Shown piece by piece: positions 34,777-43,555 of a stretch of 62,253 nucleotides of DNA. The stretch is from contig QWPW01000019.1 in NCBI GenBank assembly GCA_003671025.1, positions 1-62,253 on the forward strand, in the 5' to 3' direction. A program made the translations under genes and the position numbers. Position 1 is the first letter of the stretch. Every line of letters begins with the position of its first letter. The notes beneath the pieces are model-generated. The model had not been told where the DNA came from. It did not search any database and worked only from the letters and a program-made list of their open reading frames with translations. The stretch is from Planctomycetota bacterium (GTDB lineage Bacteria; Planctomycetota; Phycisphaerae; Phycisphaerales; SM1A02).

Positions 34777-36065
34777 ACAAAGCGTTCGCCGTGTGTCGCG
34801 CGTTGATCATGCCGCAGCGCCCAGCGACTGTCGCCGCGCACCCGCGTGATGACCGTGATCGAGATGGTTCACCGCTGGTGAGCATCGTCACGGTCTGTCT
34901 CAATCGCGCGAGCACGCTGCAGCGCACGATCGACTCGGTGCGCGCGCAATCGTGGAAAAACATCGAGTACATCGTGCTCGACGGCGGATCCACCGATGGC
35001 ACCGTGGAGGTGATTCGCGCCAACGAGGACATCATTTCGTTCTGGCGCAGTGCGCCCGATGCGGGCCTGTACGCCGCGCTCAACGAAGGCGTCGAACGGT
35101 CGCGCGGCCGCTTCGTGCAGTTCGTGCACGCCGATGATTGGCTCGATGAACAACAGATCGCGCGCGCCGTTGAAGTGGCGACATCTGTCTATTGCGATCT
35201 CGTTCATGGCGATCTGATGATGCATCGCGCACAAGGCGGCGAGTGGCTGCGCGTCGGTGACGATGGATGGTTTCCCCTTGAAATCGCGGCACTTCCGCGT
35301 ATCTCGCATCCCACTGTGTTGGCGCGACGCGCGGTGTATGAGCGCATTGGTCTCTTCCGCACCGACCTGCGCATCGCTTCTGACGTCGACTGGCTGTTGC
35401 GCGCGGCGCACGCGGGACTGCTGATGCGCTACTGCCCGCTCATTCGTTCGCACATGTCTGAGGGCGGCATCAGCACGGTGCAGCAACGGTTGGCATTGGC
35501 CGAGTTTGTCGCACTGCTCGCGCATGTTCCGCGTCGAAGCTTGCCGCAAGCGTTTGGTGCGTTGTGGTTGATGTTCACCCATGAACCCGCGGTGCAGCGT
35601 GCTGGTGCGTACAGCGCCCGCGTTGGAAAATCGTTGCGTGCATGGCTCGAACGCAACCGCTTGCGGGCGCGGCGAATCATCATCAATGGGCTACACGCGA
35701 CTGGTCTCATTGGCAGTGCGCGAATCGTGTACTACAAGAAACTCGCGCGTTGGACTGCTCCCGCGCCCAAAGGAATTGCATCAGGGCCGCCGCTGCCCAC
35801 GCGGGCAATGCGCGCGATGCGCCGAACACTTGTCGCAGTGCTACGTGCGACCGGATTGATTGGACCAGTGCGCGCCTCGTACCGACTCGCCGCAGGCATC
35901 GCCGCCGAACCGATTCCATTGGAACTCGATCGCCGCACCTTGGCGCGCTTCGCCGAACTGCGATTTGCGCGCGCCGATCTTGATGACGCCACCATCGCGC
36001 GTCTCGTTGAGAACGCACAGATGCCACCAACCGCCGCGAGCGACGATATCCTCGGCCCATCATGA
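34773..36065 (+). CDS. Glycosyltransferase family 2 with extended C-terminus
   Basis: A 430-aa protein whose GT-A domain occupies about 35-260: YIVLDGGSTDGT (66-77), AGLYAALNEGVERSRGRFVQ (97-116), and the metal-binding HADDW (119-123). About 150 extra C-terminal residues follow. They contain two copies of a basic helical motif, HATGLIGSAR near 308 and RATGLIGPVR near 358, about 50 residues apart, which suggests an internal duplication of an amphipathic, membrane-associating or partner-binding segment. The ends overlap neighbouring genes by 4 nt each (ATGA). Confidence 0.9.
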   Translation: MNKAFAVCRALIMPQRPATVAAHPRDDRDRDGSPLVSIVTVCLNRASTLQRTIDSVRAQSWKNIEYIVLDGGSTDGTVEVIRANEDIISFWRSAPDAGLYAALNEGVERSRGRFVQFVHADDWLDEQQIARAVEVATSVYCDLVHGDLMMHRAQGGEWLRVGDDGWFPLEIAALPRISHPTVLARRAVYERIGLFRTDLRIASDVDWLLRAAHAGLLMRYCPLIRSHMSEGGISTVQQRLALAEFVALLAHVPRRSLPQAFGALWLMFTHEPAVQRAGAYSARVGKSLRAWLERNRLRARRIIINGLHATGLIGSARIVYYKKLARWTAPAPKGIASGPPLPTRAMRAMRRTLVAVLRATGLIGPVRASYRLAAGIAAEPIPLELDRRTLARFAELRFARADLDDATIARLVENAQMPPTAASDDILGPS

Positions 36066-36877
36066 ATCTCTTGCAACGACTCGGTCTGAGTTCTCGTGTG
36101 GAGGCCTATCGCCAAGAGGCCGCATCAGACGGAATTGGTGCGACCGAACTGGTGGCCTTGCGCGAAGGCGACGCGCGCGAAATCGAAGCGCTCTATCGCA
36201 TGGGAGCTCTCGCGCAACTGCGCGAGCGCAAGGGTCGCTCGCGCGATCTCGCGCAACTCATCGGAACATCTGTGGGCGAAGGCCTCTATCTCTGCGATGC
36301 GCTGCAGCATGCGTTGGACAACGCCGGCGATGTCTGCGAATTCGGCGTCGCGCAAGGCGCAACCTCGCGTTTGCTTGCGGGTGAGTTGTCGGCGGACACG
36401 CGCGGTCACGACCGCAATCTCTGGCTGTTCGATAGTTTCGAAGGACTGCCGCAACCCTCGGCCAAAGACAAGTTGATCGACGACATCTTCAAACTGGGAA
36501 CGATGGACGCGTATGCGGGCACGATGCGATGCGCGCGAACGTTGGTCGAAACCAAACTGCGCGATGCGGGATTTCCTGAGCATCGCGTGCACATCAAACA
36601 AGGATGGGTTGAAGAGACGATTCGCACTGCGCCGCTTCCGAGCAAGGTCGCGTTTGCGTATGTCGACTTCGATTTCTATCAACCAATTCTTGACGCACTG
36701 CATTGGCTCGACACCGTGACCGAGCCTGGTGCGCGCATCGTGGTGGACGATTACGGATTTTTCTCCGATGGCGCGCAGGCCGCGACTGACGAGTTTGTCG
36801 CCGAGTGCGGCGGACGTTGGCAACTCTCTTTCCCTTTGCCCAGCGCGGGGAAATTCGCGTTGTTGCAGCGGGTGTGA
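36062..36877 (+). CDS. TylF/MycF-family sugar O-methyltransferase
   Basis: A 271-aa SAM-dependent methyltransferase. The N-terminal ~75 residues are helical. The SAM motif is CEFGVAQGATSRLL (about 92-105), with LWLFDSFEGLP downstream, which is the TylF hallmark, and KVAFAYVDFDFYQPILDAL then VVDDYGFF supplying the metal/catalytic acidic residues. TylF-type enzymes methylate deoxysugar hydroxyls. It is the last gene of the coupled plus-strand run (ATGA overlap with the GT2) and convergent with the sulfotransferase gene, with 16 bases between stops. Confidence 0.92.
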   Translation: MNLLQRLGLSSRVEAYRQEAASDGIGATELVALREGDAREIEALYRMGALAQLRERKGRSRDLAQLIGTSVGEGLYLCDALQHALDNAGDVCEFGVAQGATSRLLAGELSADTRGHDRNLWLFDSFEGLPQPSAKDKLIDDIFKLGTMDAYAGTMRCARTLVETKLRDAGFPEHRVHIKQGWVEETIRTAPLPSKVAFAYVDFDFYQPILDALHWLDTVTEPGARIVVDDYGFFSDGAQAATDEFVAECGGRWQLSFPLPSAGKFALLQRV

Positions 36878-36893
36878 TGCGAGCGTGGGTGGA

Positions 36894-37778
36894 TCACGGT
36901 GAGACTGAGGTTACCTGCGTCATCGCATTCGATTGCTCGGACTCATGTACGACCGCGAGTTCATCGCGGCACACGTCATCAAGTATCTCGCACCGCGGCG
37001 CTGCTCCCCAGCGCACTGCATCCATCATCGCGTCGCGCACGCGCGTGACTGAATCACTCAGCGGCTCATCAATCGCAGCGTGATGACGCAGTGAAGGGTG
37101 GAGAAATTCTTCGATGGCGGCAGTCGCTGGTGTCGGAACCAGCGTGCCACGCGGAAGAATCGCCGCCGCGCGTGCGACCACGGTGCGCCAATCACCCATC
37201 AACAATTGGTAACTCACGAATGCGCGCGGAAGATCACGCGTGTATCGCTCCGCGAGCAGCACGTGTTCCATCCACGCGCGTTGCGCCAATGCGGTGGGCA
37301 TTCCATCGCGCTTGGCCAAACTAGCGGCGACTTCTGCAGGTTCACGCACTGCATGAAGCGCGCTCACGCGACGGCCAGTCTTGCGCAACACGCGTCGCCA
37401 CAACGGAAGCAGTCGACAGATGCGCGGCTCCTTGATCAGCCAACAACGGCTCTGCGAAAACATTCCGCGTCCCCATTCTTCGTGCACGATCTTGAGGAGA
37501 TCGGCCTCGGCAACGCGCGCGTCCTTCGAGGCAAACCACGCGGGATCGATGGGCTGCTCCGCGATCATGGTGGTTCCGATACGACTCAGGAGCGCTTCGT
37601 GATACTCAATCAATCGCCGCGATTCCCAGTATCCGCGCTCGTTGTCGCCGGCAACCGCTTCGAAGAGCGTGCGCGGAAGTGCGCCGCCGCACAGTGAGAG
37701 CACGCGCGTCAGCGCCGACGTTCCGCTGCGATGCATGCCCAGCACCAGCAGCACTGACTTGCGCGCGAAGAACGTCAT
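36894..37778 (-). CDS. Sulfotransferase
   Basis: A 294-aa PAPS-dependent sulfotransferase, transferring sulfate to a hydroxyl or amine of a glycan. The 5'-phosphosulfate loop is VLGMHRSGTSALTRVL (about 12-27), with the catalytic-type histidine nearby. Tyr/Trp-rich sections such as RGYWESRRLIEYHEALL and KEPRICRLLPLW follow; the latter fits the 3'-phosphate-binding KxPR region. The ATG at 37778 overlaps the upstream methyltransferase stop by 4 nt (ATGA). Three modification genes in this run therefore share one operon with the Wzt-like ATPase. Confidence 0.88.
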   Translation of the reverse strand: MTFFARKSVLLVLGMHRSGTSALTRVLSLCGGALPRTLFEAVAGDNERGYWESRRLIEYHEALLSRIGTTMIAEQPIDPAWFASKDARVAEADLLKIVHEEWGRGMFSQSRCWLIKEPRICRLLPLWRRVLRKTGRRVSALHAVREPAEVAASLAKRDGMPTALAQRAWMEHVLLAERYTRDLPRAFVSYQLLMGDWRTVVARAAAILPRGTLVPTPATAAIEEFLHPSLRHHAAIDEPLSDSVTRVRDAMMDAVRWGAAPRCEILDDVCRDELAVVHESEQSNAMTQVTSVSP

Positions 37779-38428
37779 GCGCGGAAGTACCTGCCCATCA
37801 TCTGTCCGCGCGGGTGATCCCACGCGCCGATGTCTTCAAACTTCCATCCGCTCTCGACGCCAAACGAATGCATCTCTTGCGCGGTGTAGTAGAAACACAA
37901 GCGCGAATGGCTCTCGGTGGGATTGGTGTGCTCGAAGTCGCGGCGAAAGAAGGTGGCGAAGAGTTGCGTGTGGGGCGCGGCAATCGCGGCCATTCCTGCC
38001 AGCGATCGACGAATGTCCTGCGGTGTGAGATGAGTGAAGATCGACTGCGCGATGGCGAAGTCGGGTTGCTTGGTGAACTCACTCAGATCAAATCGTCCAT
38101 TGAGAACGAATTGCGGGCGCCGCGCGAGAAACTGCTCATGTCCGAGTTCATTGAGCACGCCGAGGATGACGAGATCAATCGACTTGTCGAAGCCGAGATA
38201 GTTGTCTGCGTTGAGATAGGGGATGAAGTGCATGCCCGCACGCAGCGATCCACACGCGAAATCAAGCAGCACATGATGTGGCTCGAGTCCGCGCGCGCGC
38301 ATGAACTCAAACTGCAGTCGTCCGATCTTCTGCCACAAATCGCCGTCGCCGCCGACAAACGCACGATGTCCCAGTTTGCGTACGCCCAGAGCATCATCGG
38401 TGGCGTCAGTGTTGTGTTCGATAGTCAT
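37775..38428 (-). CDS. Class I SAM-dependent methyltransferase
   Basis: A 217-aa methyltransferase. The SAM-binding motif I is VLLDFACGSLRAG (about 53-65), followed by the helix-strand pattern expected for a Rossmann fold, NYLGFDKSIDLVILG (about 76-90), then a later IAQSIFTHLTPQDIRRSLAG segment in which IFTHL is the usual motif III area. The acceptor cannot be identified. It overlaps the downstream sulfotransferase gene by 4 nt and lies 57 bases downstream of the Stf0-like gene, in the export/modification operon. Confidence 0.85.
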   Translation of the reverse strand: MTIEHNTDATDDALGVRKLGHRAFVGGDGDLWQKIGRLQFEFMRARGLEPHHVLLDFACGSLRAGMHFIPYLNADNYLGFDKSIDLVILGVLNELGHEQFLARRPQFVLNGRFDLSEFTKQPDFAIAQSIFTHLTPQDIRRSLAGMAAIAAPHTQLFATFFRRDFEHTNPTESHSRLCFYYTAQEMHSFGVESGWKFEDIGAWDHPRGQMMGRYFRA

Positions 38429-38485
38429 CGGTCGAGAAATCTCAGATGGTGGGATGGGGTAGGGATTGCGATTGCGCTCGCGAGT

Positions 38486-39250
38486 TCAGGACTTCGCTGA
38501 CGCGAGATCGCGCTCGAAAAGTTTTCGTATCGCGTTCGTGGCATCGTCGCGTTGAATGCGCAGGTCGGTCGCGAAGTGATGATCAAGCGGAATGTCGCGC
38601 CCCGCAAGTCGCGCAAAGGCACGCACCGTGGGGACAGGATCACCGAGCATTTCCTCGTACACCGCCTCGATCATCACTGCGCCAGGAATCTGCGCGCACG
38701 AGTTTGCCGCGCGTTGGAGTTCGCGCGCGTGATGCTCCACTTGCTGCAGCGCGAGACGCAGTGCGGCGAAGTCGTACGGCGGCATCTCTTGCGGAACCGC
38801 GTCATCGGTGCGTATGGCGAAGCGGTTGGTCGCGGTGGCACGCCACATCGAAACGGCTTGACCGACAGTGTCGCGTCGACGCAGAACAAGAATCGCAGGC
38901 CGCGGAAACACGCGCGCCGCCCACGCATCACTCACGCCATCGCCAATGCCCCAGCGAACAAGTGCCGCGGGAAGCTCGCTCCAAATCGAAGAGATGATCT
39001 TGATCGCGAAGACGCCGTTGCGAGTTCCCGCGGCTTCGCGCAGATTCGTCAAGAACACCTCGCCGTTGTGCGCGCCATCTGGCGGCAACTCGGAGCGACT
39101 CTGTGCGTTGGGGTGGATCAGACGCGTGAGCCACTCGCGACAGACACCCATGGTTTCCGTCGAGCGCATCAGCGACGCGGTCCACGAACTTCCCGATCGT
39201 GGAGTCGTGAGCACAATCAATGCGGTGCGAGGAGAATCAGCGGGCAACAT
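38486..39250 (-). CDS. Sulfotransferase (Stf0-like)
   Basis: A 254-aa PAPS-dependent sulfotransferase. ATG 39250 has AAGGAG 4 nt upstream and overlaps the end of the Wzt-like gene by 14 nt, so the pair is coupled. The 5'-PSB motif is TTPRSGSSWTASLM (about 15-28), and VCREWLTRLIHP resembles the Stf0 family's substrate-binding section. ILVLRRRDTVGQAVSMWRA (about 115-133) is the usual 3'-PB region with RRxD..(A/S)QA(V/I)S. It is a second, different sulfotransferase from the one at 36894, so two sulfation steps or sites are likely. Confidence 0.85.
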   Translation of the reverse strand: MLPADSPRTALIVLTTPRSGSSWTASLMRSTETMGVCREWLTRLIHPNAQSRSELPPDGAHNGEVFLTNLREAAGTRNGVFAIKIISSIWSELPAALVRWGIGDGVSDAWAARVFPRPAILVLRRRDTVGQAVSMWRATATNRFAIRTDDAVPQEMPPYDFAALRLALQQVEHHARELQRAANSCAQIPGAVMIEAVYEEMLGDPVPTVRAFARLAGRDIPLDHHFATDLRIQRDDATNAIRKLFERDLASAKS

Positions 39251-40715
39251 CGTTCTCCTTCTCTCGGTTCGCATGATCACGCATTGTGTTTGACGTAACG
39301 CGCGCCTCTTGGGCAATCGCGCCGAAGGCGACTTGCGGTTCACTGCGATGAATCGCGGCGTATCCGTGATAGGTGCGCGACGACCAACTCTCCACCACGA
39401 TCGCGGCCACATCACCGAGTCGATGCAGGAACGCTTCTTCGGCGAGTGATCGCACAGTGACACTGAGAAAATAGTTGCCCGGTGTGAGTCGCATGTCGAT
39501 GGGAAATTGCACGCTCACGCGCGAGTCAGCGGCGACATGTGTGGCATCCGCGCGAGATGGATGGGCGAAGCCTGCGACGACAACTCCCTTCGCAGTACGA
39601 AGCGTGTAGCCATACATCACGCTGTCGGCGGCGCGATCAAACACGACTTCGAAACGAATCGTGTAGTGCATGTCGACGCGCAGGCGATTGCGTCGCACAC
39701 CATCGCTTCCTTCGATGCGCGGATCTTCGATGCGCACACCGGCGCCGGCGCGATCCGTTTGTTCGGTGGCGGTGAGCGAGGGATCAAACCATCCCAACGG
39801 ATCTTCGATCACACGCGGAGCAATTTGTGCGGTCGTCGCCGCGGCGCTCGTGTTCGCCGGCGCCGTCGTCGTATCACGCCCCGGTTCGCGCGTGGTGCCC
39901 GCGTAGAGCACGCGGTGATAGTGAGTGATCACGTCGCGCGGATCGCCATCATCAATCTTGCGTCCATCCTCCAGCAAAATCGCGCGACGACAGAGTTCGC
40001 GAATGGCGGTGACGCTGTGAGAGACGAAGAGAATCGTGGCGCCGCGGTCTTTGATCGCTTCCATTCGCGCGAAGCACTTGCGCGCGAACGCGTCGTCACC
40101 GACAGAGAGAATCTCGTCGACGATCAGAACGTCAGGTTCCACACAGATGGCCACCGCAAACGCGAGTCGTGCGAACATTCCGCTGGAGTACGTCTTCACT
40201 GGCGATTCGAGCGCCGCACCGATGTCGGCAAATGCGGCGATTGAATCGAAGTTCGCCAACGCCTCTTGATGCGTGAGTCCTAACACCGACGCGTTGATCA
40301 TCACATTTTCGCGACCAGTGAAGTCTTGATTGAATCCTGCTCCAAGCGCCAAGAGTGGTGCGATGCGGCCATGCACTTGCACGGTGCCCTCACTCGGTTG
40401 CAGCACCCCCGCGAGGATGCGCAACAGCGTCGACTTGCCGCTGCCGTTGCGACCGATGATTCCCAGTGTTTCGCCGCGACGCACTTCGAGATCGATTCCG
40501 CCGAGTGCACGCTTCTCGTGATAGAACTTTCGCTTGCCATCATCGCGCTTCCCGCCTAGGAGCAATTGCTTGAAGCGATCGGTCGGATTGTTGAAGACGC
40601 GGTAGACCTTGCCGATGCCGCTCATGCGAATCGCAACTGGCGCCGAGTCACCAGCGGCGTCGCTTGCGCTGTCGCTGTTGTTGTTCTCGTCGAGATCTTT
40701 CTGTGGACTCATCAT
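39237..40715 (-). CDS. wzt: Polysaccharide ABC exporter ATPase with C-terminal binding domain (Wzt-like)
   Basis: A 492-aa ATPase. Motifs: Walker A GRNGSGKST (88-96), signature SSGM (177-180, a shortened but typical Wzt/TagH form), Walker B LIVDEI (197-202) and H-loop SHS (232-234). A Thr/Ala-rich linker (about 270-300) leads to a ~180-residue beta-rich C-terminal domain of the Wzt_C type (GYTLRTAKGVVVAGF, GNYFLSVTVRSL), known in characterised homologues to bind the modified non-reducing end of the exported chain. It begins immediately after the permease stop and overlaps the Stf0-like gene, so export and sulfation are produced together. Confidence 0.95.
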   Translation of the reverse strand: MMSPQKDLDENNNSDSASDAAGDSAPVAIRMSGIGKVYRVFNNPTDRFKQLLLGGKRDDGKRKFYHEKRALGGIDLEVRRGETLGIIGRNGSGKSTLLRILAGVLQPSEGTVQVHGRIAPLLALGAGFNQDFTGRENVMINASVLGLTHQEALANFDSIAAFADIGAALESPVKTYSSGMFARLAFAVAICVEPDVLIVDEILSVGDDAFARKCFARMEAIKDRGATILFVSHSVTAIRELCRRAILLEDGRKIDDGDPRDVITHYHRVLYAGTTREPGRDTTTAPANTSAAATTAQIAPRVIEDPLGWFDPSLTATEQTDRAGAGVRIEDPRIEGSDGVRRNRLRVDMHYTIRFEVVFDRAADSVMYGYTLRTAKGVVVAGFAHPSRADATHVAADSRVSVQFPIDMRLTPGNYFLSVTVRSLAEEAFLHRLGDVAAIVVESWSSRTYHGYAAIHRSEPQVAFGAIAQEARVTSNTMRDHANREKENDVAR

Positions 40716-41543
40716 TCAAACCACATCCGCAAACGCGGGGCGAAGCCGCTGAAAGATGGCGAAACCCGCGACAAACACCACGAGCGAACCCGCGAGACAG
40801 AGTCCGAGCGCGACGAAGTTTGGTGTCGCTGATTCGAAGAGTGCTTCACGTGCTTCCGTCACAATGGTGGTGATGGGATTGAGTTCGATGAAGACGCGCG
40901 CGGATGCAGGTGCTGCATCAAGGCTGTAAAAAATTGGGCTGAGAAACATTAGTGAAGTGCAGATGAGTCCAGCGATTTGCGTGAGGTCACGAAAGTACAC
41001 GCCGATCGCGCTCAGCGCCCAGCCTGCGCCGAGCGCAAGAAACACAAGCGGCAGCGCGATGAGTGGAATCCACAACACCCCCAGCGGCGGCGCGCCCAGC
41101 AAAATGCAGTGAAACACGAGCAGAATCGCGAACGAGACGGTTGCGTTGAACAGCGCCACCGCGAGGGTCACCATGGGCAGGATTTCCAGCGGAAACACCA
41201 CCTGCTTGACGAACGTCGCGTTGTTGCGGATGAGCGATGGACTCGACTGCACCATCTCCGTGAGGATCTGAAACAACAGCAGCCCTACGAAGAGCAAGAG
41301 TACGAAGGGAATCTGCCGACCTTCGCGTTCCGTCACGCGCGCTTGCAGCACTGATCCAAATGCAAAGTTGTAGACGGCGAGGGTGAGCAGCGGCACCGCG
41401 ACGGCCCACAGTGGACCGAACAAACTGCCGCGATAGCGCGCGGAGATATCGCGTCGCGCGAGGCGATCGATGAGACGGCGATGTCGCCATCCCACGGTAA
41501 ATGCATCAGTAAAGCTTGTCGCTAACGCGCTGGAAACCGCCAT
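40716..41543 (-). CDS. wzm: Polysaccharide ABC exporter permease (Wzm-like)
   Basis: A 275-aa six-helix ABC-2 permease. ATG 41543 is favoured over the longer start at 41600 because homologues begin near this point. The conserved cytoplasmic N-terminus RHRRLIDRLARRDISARYRG is followed by GSLFGPLWAV; further membrane spans are at about 68-92, 121-145, 150-175, 185-205 and 240-265. LNPITTIVTEAREALF near 215-230 is the family's late signature. It pairs with the adjacent Wzt-like ATPase to move lipid-linked glycan across the inner membrane. The gap to the upstream repeat-protein gene is 61 bases; possible -10 sequence TACACT sits about 9-14 bases before ATG. Confidence 0.94.
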   Translation of the reverse strand: MAVSSALATSFTDAFTVGWRHRRLIDRLARRDISARYRGSLFGPLWAVAVPLLTLAVYNFAFGSVLQARVTEREGRQIPFVLLLFVGLLLFQILTEMVQSSPSLIRNNATFVKQVVFPLEILPMVTLAVALFNATVSFAILLVFHCILLGAPPLGVLWIPLIALPLVFLALGAGWALSAIGVYFRDLTQIAGLICTSLMFLSPIFYSLDAAPASARVFIELNPITTIVTEAREALFESATPNFVALGLCLAGSLVVFVAGFAIFQRLRPAFADVV

Positions 41544-41604
41544 CGTCGGAGTGTATCGAACGGTTCGCGCGCGACACACAGCGTCGCATGTTGACGGCAC
41601 TCAC

Positions 41605-43155
41605 TTACGGCTCGACAACCGCCCACGCAACCGGAGCGCGACGAATGAAGCCCGACGACTTCGTCGTGAATCCATCCATCAACCAACCATGCAAGTCACC
41701 AGTGAGTGCGTTGCGCCACACGATGTCGTACTTGCCGTCGCCATCGAGGTCACGAAGTCCATCGATGCGCCATTCACTTCCATCTGCGGCGGCAATCGCA
41801 CCGCCACCGATTTTGCTGAGTCCGTCCATCAACCAGATGTACGCGACGCCCATCGGACTCTGCCACACCACATCGGAATTGCCATCGCCATCGAGATCGC
41901 GCGTTCCCACGACTCTCCAACTCATCGCTACTGATGCGGGCGCGTTGCTCACAGCACCTTGCGTCTTCACGGTGAGTCCATCAAGCAACCACACATGCAT
42001 CGCACCGTTGCTCGCACGCCAGAGAATGTCCGACTTCGCGTCACCATCAAAATCGCCAAATCCTTCGATACGCAGGCCGATTGCGGTGGCGATTTGTGCT
42101 TCCGCAAGTCGCACCACTCCATCCATCAACCACACATGAACCTCGCCGGTGGACTTGTCGCGCAGCACGATGTCGCCGCGTCCATCACCAGAAATGTCGC
42201 CGATGCCCAGCACTTTCCATGATGGTGCAAGCGGAATGGAAATCGGTGCCTTGAGCGAAACCGTGGTCGACTCGAGGAGCCACGCGTAGAAACGTCCGTC
42301 GACGGAATCGCGCCACACCATGTCAGTGGAGCCGTTGCCGTCGAGGTCGCCCATGCCGCGCGCTTCGAACGTTTCGGGAACAACGTCGGGCAAGACATCG
42401 CCTTGTTTGCGATCGAGTCCTTGCATGAGCCATGTCGCGATGCGTCGCGCTTGCGGGTTGACGAACACGACGTCGGAGTTCAAGTCATCGTCAATGCGAT
42501 CAGGGTGATAGGGCTTGAGCGTTCCGTCGGGATAGTAAAATCCTCGGCTTTCCGCGGCAAAATCGGCAATTCCTTCGTTGGAGTAACCGACGGTCGCGGC
42601 GAATTCCAGTCGCAGCCCGTCATGCCACTCGGTTGCGGTCACGACAAACTGACCCACGAGTACGCCGTAGTCATTGCCCGAAACACCGAAACCATTCGAA
42701 GGCGGCAGGTTGTACCAACCAGCAGTTCCACCAGCGGCGTTGTTGGAAACGAAGGTCGCATCATCAAATCCTGGATCACCGATCGTGCCGTTGATGAGGT
42801 TGCCTTGTTCGGCGCCGATGGTGACGTAGCTATCGAACAACCACGCTTCGCCCGGCGGCAAAAACGGAAGCGGCAACATGCTTGCGGGAATCGCGCCATC
42901 GACTTGAGCTTGATGAAACTCAGCCTTGCTTCCAAGCGCGTTGGCTTGCGTGAGCGATGCAGTCACATCGAAAATGTTGAGCAACCGATCGGTGGGATCG
43001 TCAAAGATCGCGTGCACGCGCACGATGTGATAGGTGTCGAGTTCGCCTGCAACGACTTCGCGGGTGCAGGTAAATCCAGCAAAATCAGCGCATGCAGTGG
43101 ATGCCGCGATGAGCGAGATGAGTGTGACCAGAGCAACAGGACTTCGAGAACGCAT
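41605..43155 (-). CDS. Secreted protein with six-repeat Asp/Trp module
   Basis: A 516-aa protein using ATG 43155, giving a clear signal peptide (VALVTLISLIAAS; cleavage after ACA). The N-terminal ~200 residues are a beta-rich extracellular domain (LDTYHIVRVHAIFDDPTDRL), of a kind seen in Phycisphaerae secreted proteins. Residues about 222-516 consist of six ~48-residue VCBS/FG-GAP-like repeats, each following D.dGdgksDivWR....g....WLmdG. The last repeat ends in AWAVVEP at the C-terminus. Asp-rich DxDGDGxxD loops should bind calcium. The repeats match, position by position, those of three other proteins in the window. The role is unknown; the gene is 61 bases upstream of the Wzm-like gene but need not be linked. 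Confidence 0.85.
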   Translation of the reverse strand: MRSRSPVALVTLISLIAASTACADFAGFTCTREVVAGELDTYHIVRVHAIFDDPTDRLLNIFDVTASLTQANALGSKAEFHQAQVDGAIPASMLPLPFLPPGEAWLFDSYVTIGAEQGNLINGTIGDPGFDDATFVSNNAAGGTAGWYNLPPSNGFGVSGNDYGVLVGQFVVTATEWHDGLRLEFAATVGYSNEGIADFAAESRGFYYPDGTLKPYHPDRIDDDLNSDVVFVNPQARRIATWLMQGLDRKQGDVLPDVVPETFEARGMGDLDGNGSTDMVWRDSVDGRFYAWLLESTTVSLKAPISIPLAPSWKVLGIGDISGDGRGDIVLRDKSTGEVHVWLMDGVVRLAEAQIATAIGLRIEGFGDFDGDAKSDILWRASNGAMHVWLLDGLTVKTQGAVSNAPASVAMSWRVVGTRDLDGDGNSDVVWQSPMGVAYIWLMDGLSKIGGGAIAAADGSEWRIDGLRDLDGDGKYDIVWRNALTGDLHGWLMDGFTTKSSGFIRRAPVAWAVVEP

Positions 43156-43338
43156 AAACACACCAGTGCATGGAGTGAGTGTGAAACTCGCGTGCGTGGG
43201 ACAACGTCGCGCGGGACGCCGCAAAGAATTTCGGCGCTCGGAGGGATCGGCAGGCGGGCCGAGCGCGTTCAGCAGCGGACCGACTCGGTCGTGCAATGGC
43301 TGCGTGTTGTGTGGGTCATGCACCCCATGACGAGAGTT

Positions 43339-43362
43339 CGAGCGAGGGCGATATCTCGCTCG
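43339..43362. other. Perfect 8-bp inverted repeat
   Basis: cgagcgag (43339-43346) and ctcgctcg (43355-43362) flank an 8-base spacer. It has no T-tract. It lies in the upstream region of the gene starting at 43155 and might be an operator; a functional role is not shown. Confidence 0.3.
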
Positions 43363-43452
43363 GCGTGAGCGACATCATGGGGATGCGCCACGCTACGAAA
43401 GCCCGAGCATCTTGAGACTTGCTGCGGGAAACGAAGCGGCTTGCCAAGAAAA

Positions 43453-43481
43453 ACGGACGCGCTCGCATTGAGCGCGTCCGT
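43453..43481 (-). terminator. Intrinsic terminator after the long repeat protein
   Basis: Perfect 12-bp stem (acggacgcgctc / gagcgcgtccgt) with a 5-base loop at 43465-43469. On the minus strand it is followed by TTTTCTT. It lies about 75 bases past the stop of the gene ending at 43556. Confidence 0.9.
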
Positions 43482-43555
43482 GGGTTTGCGGAGTTGGTTG
43501 AGAACGTCGTCGCCAATGTCGCGCGAGAGTTGCGTCGGGCTAACGCGTCACTCAC

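Larger units (their letters stand above)
43156..43555. other. Intergenic region between two repeat-protein genes
   Basis: This 400-base stretch holds the terminator of the gene at 43556-46249 (43453-43481) and the upstream region of the gene starting at 43155, including the dyad at 43339-43362. No additional ORF with coding character was seen. Confidence 0.6.
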
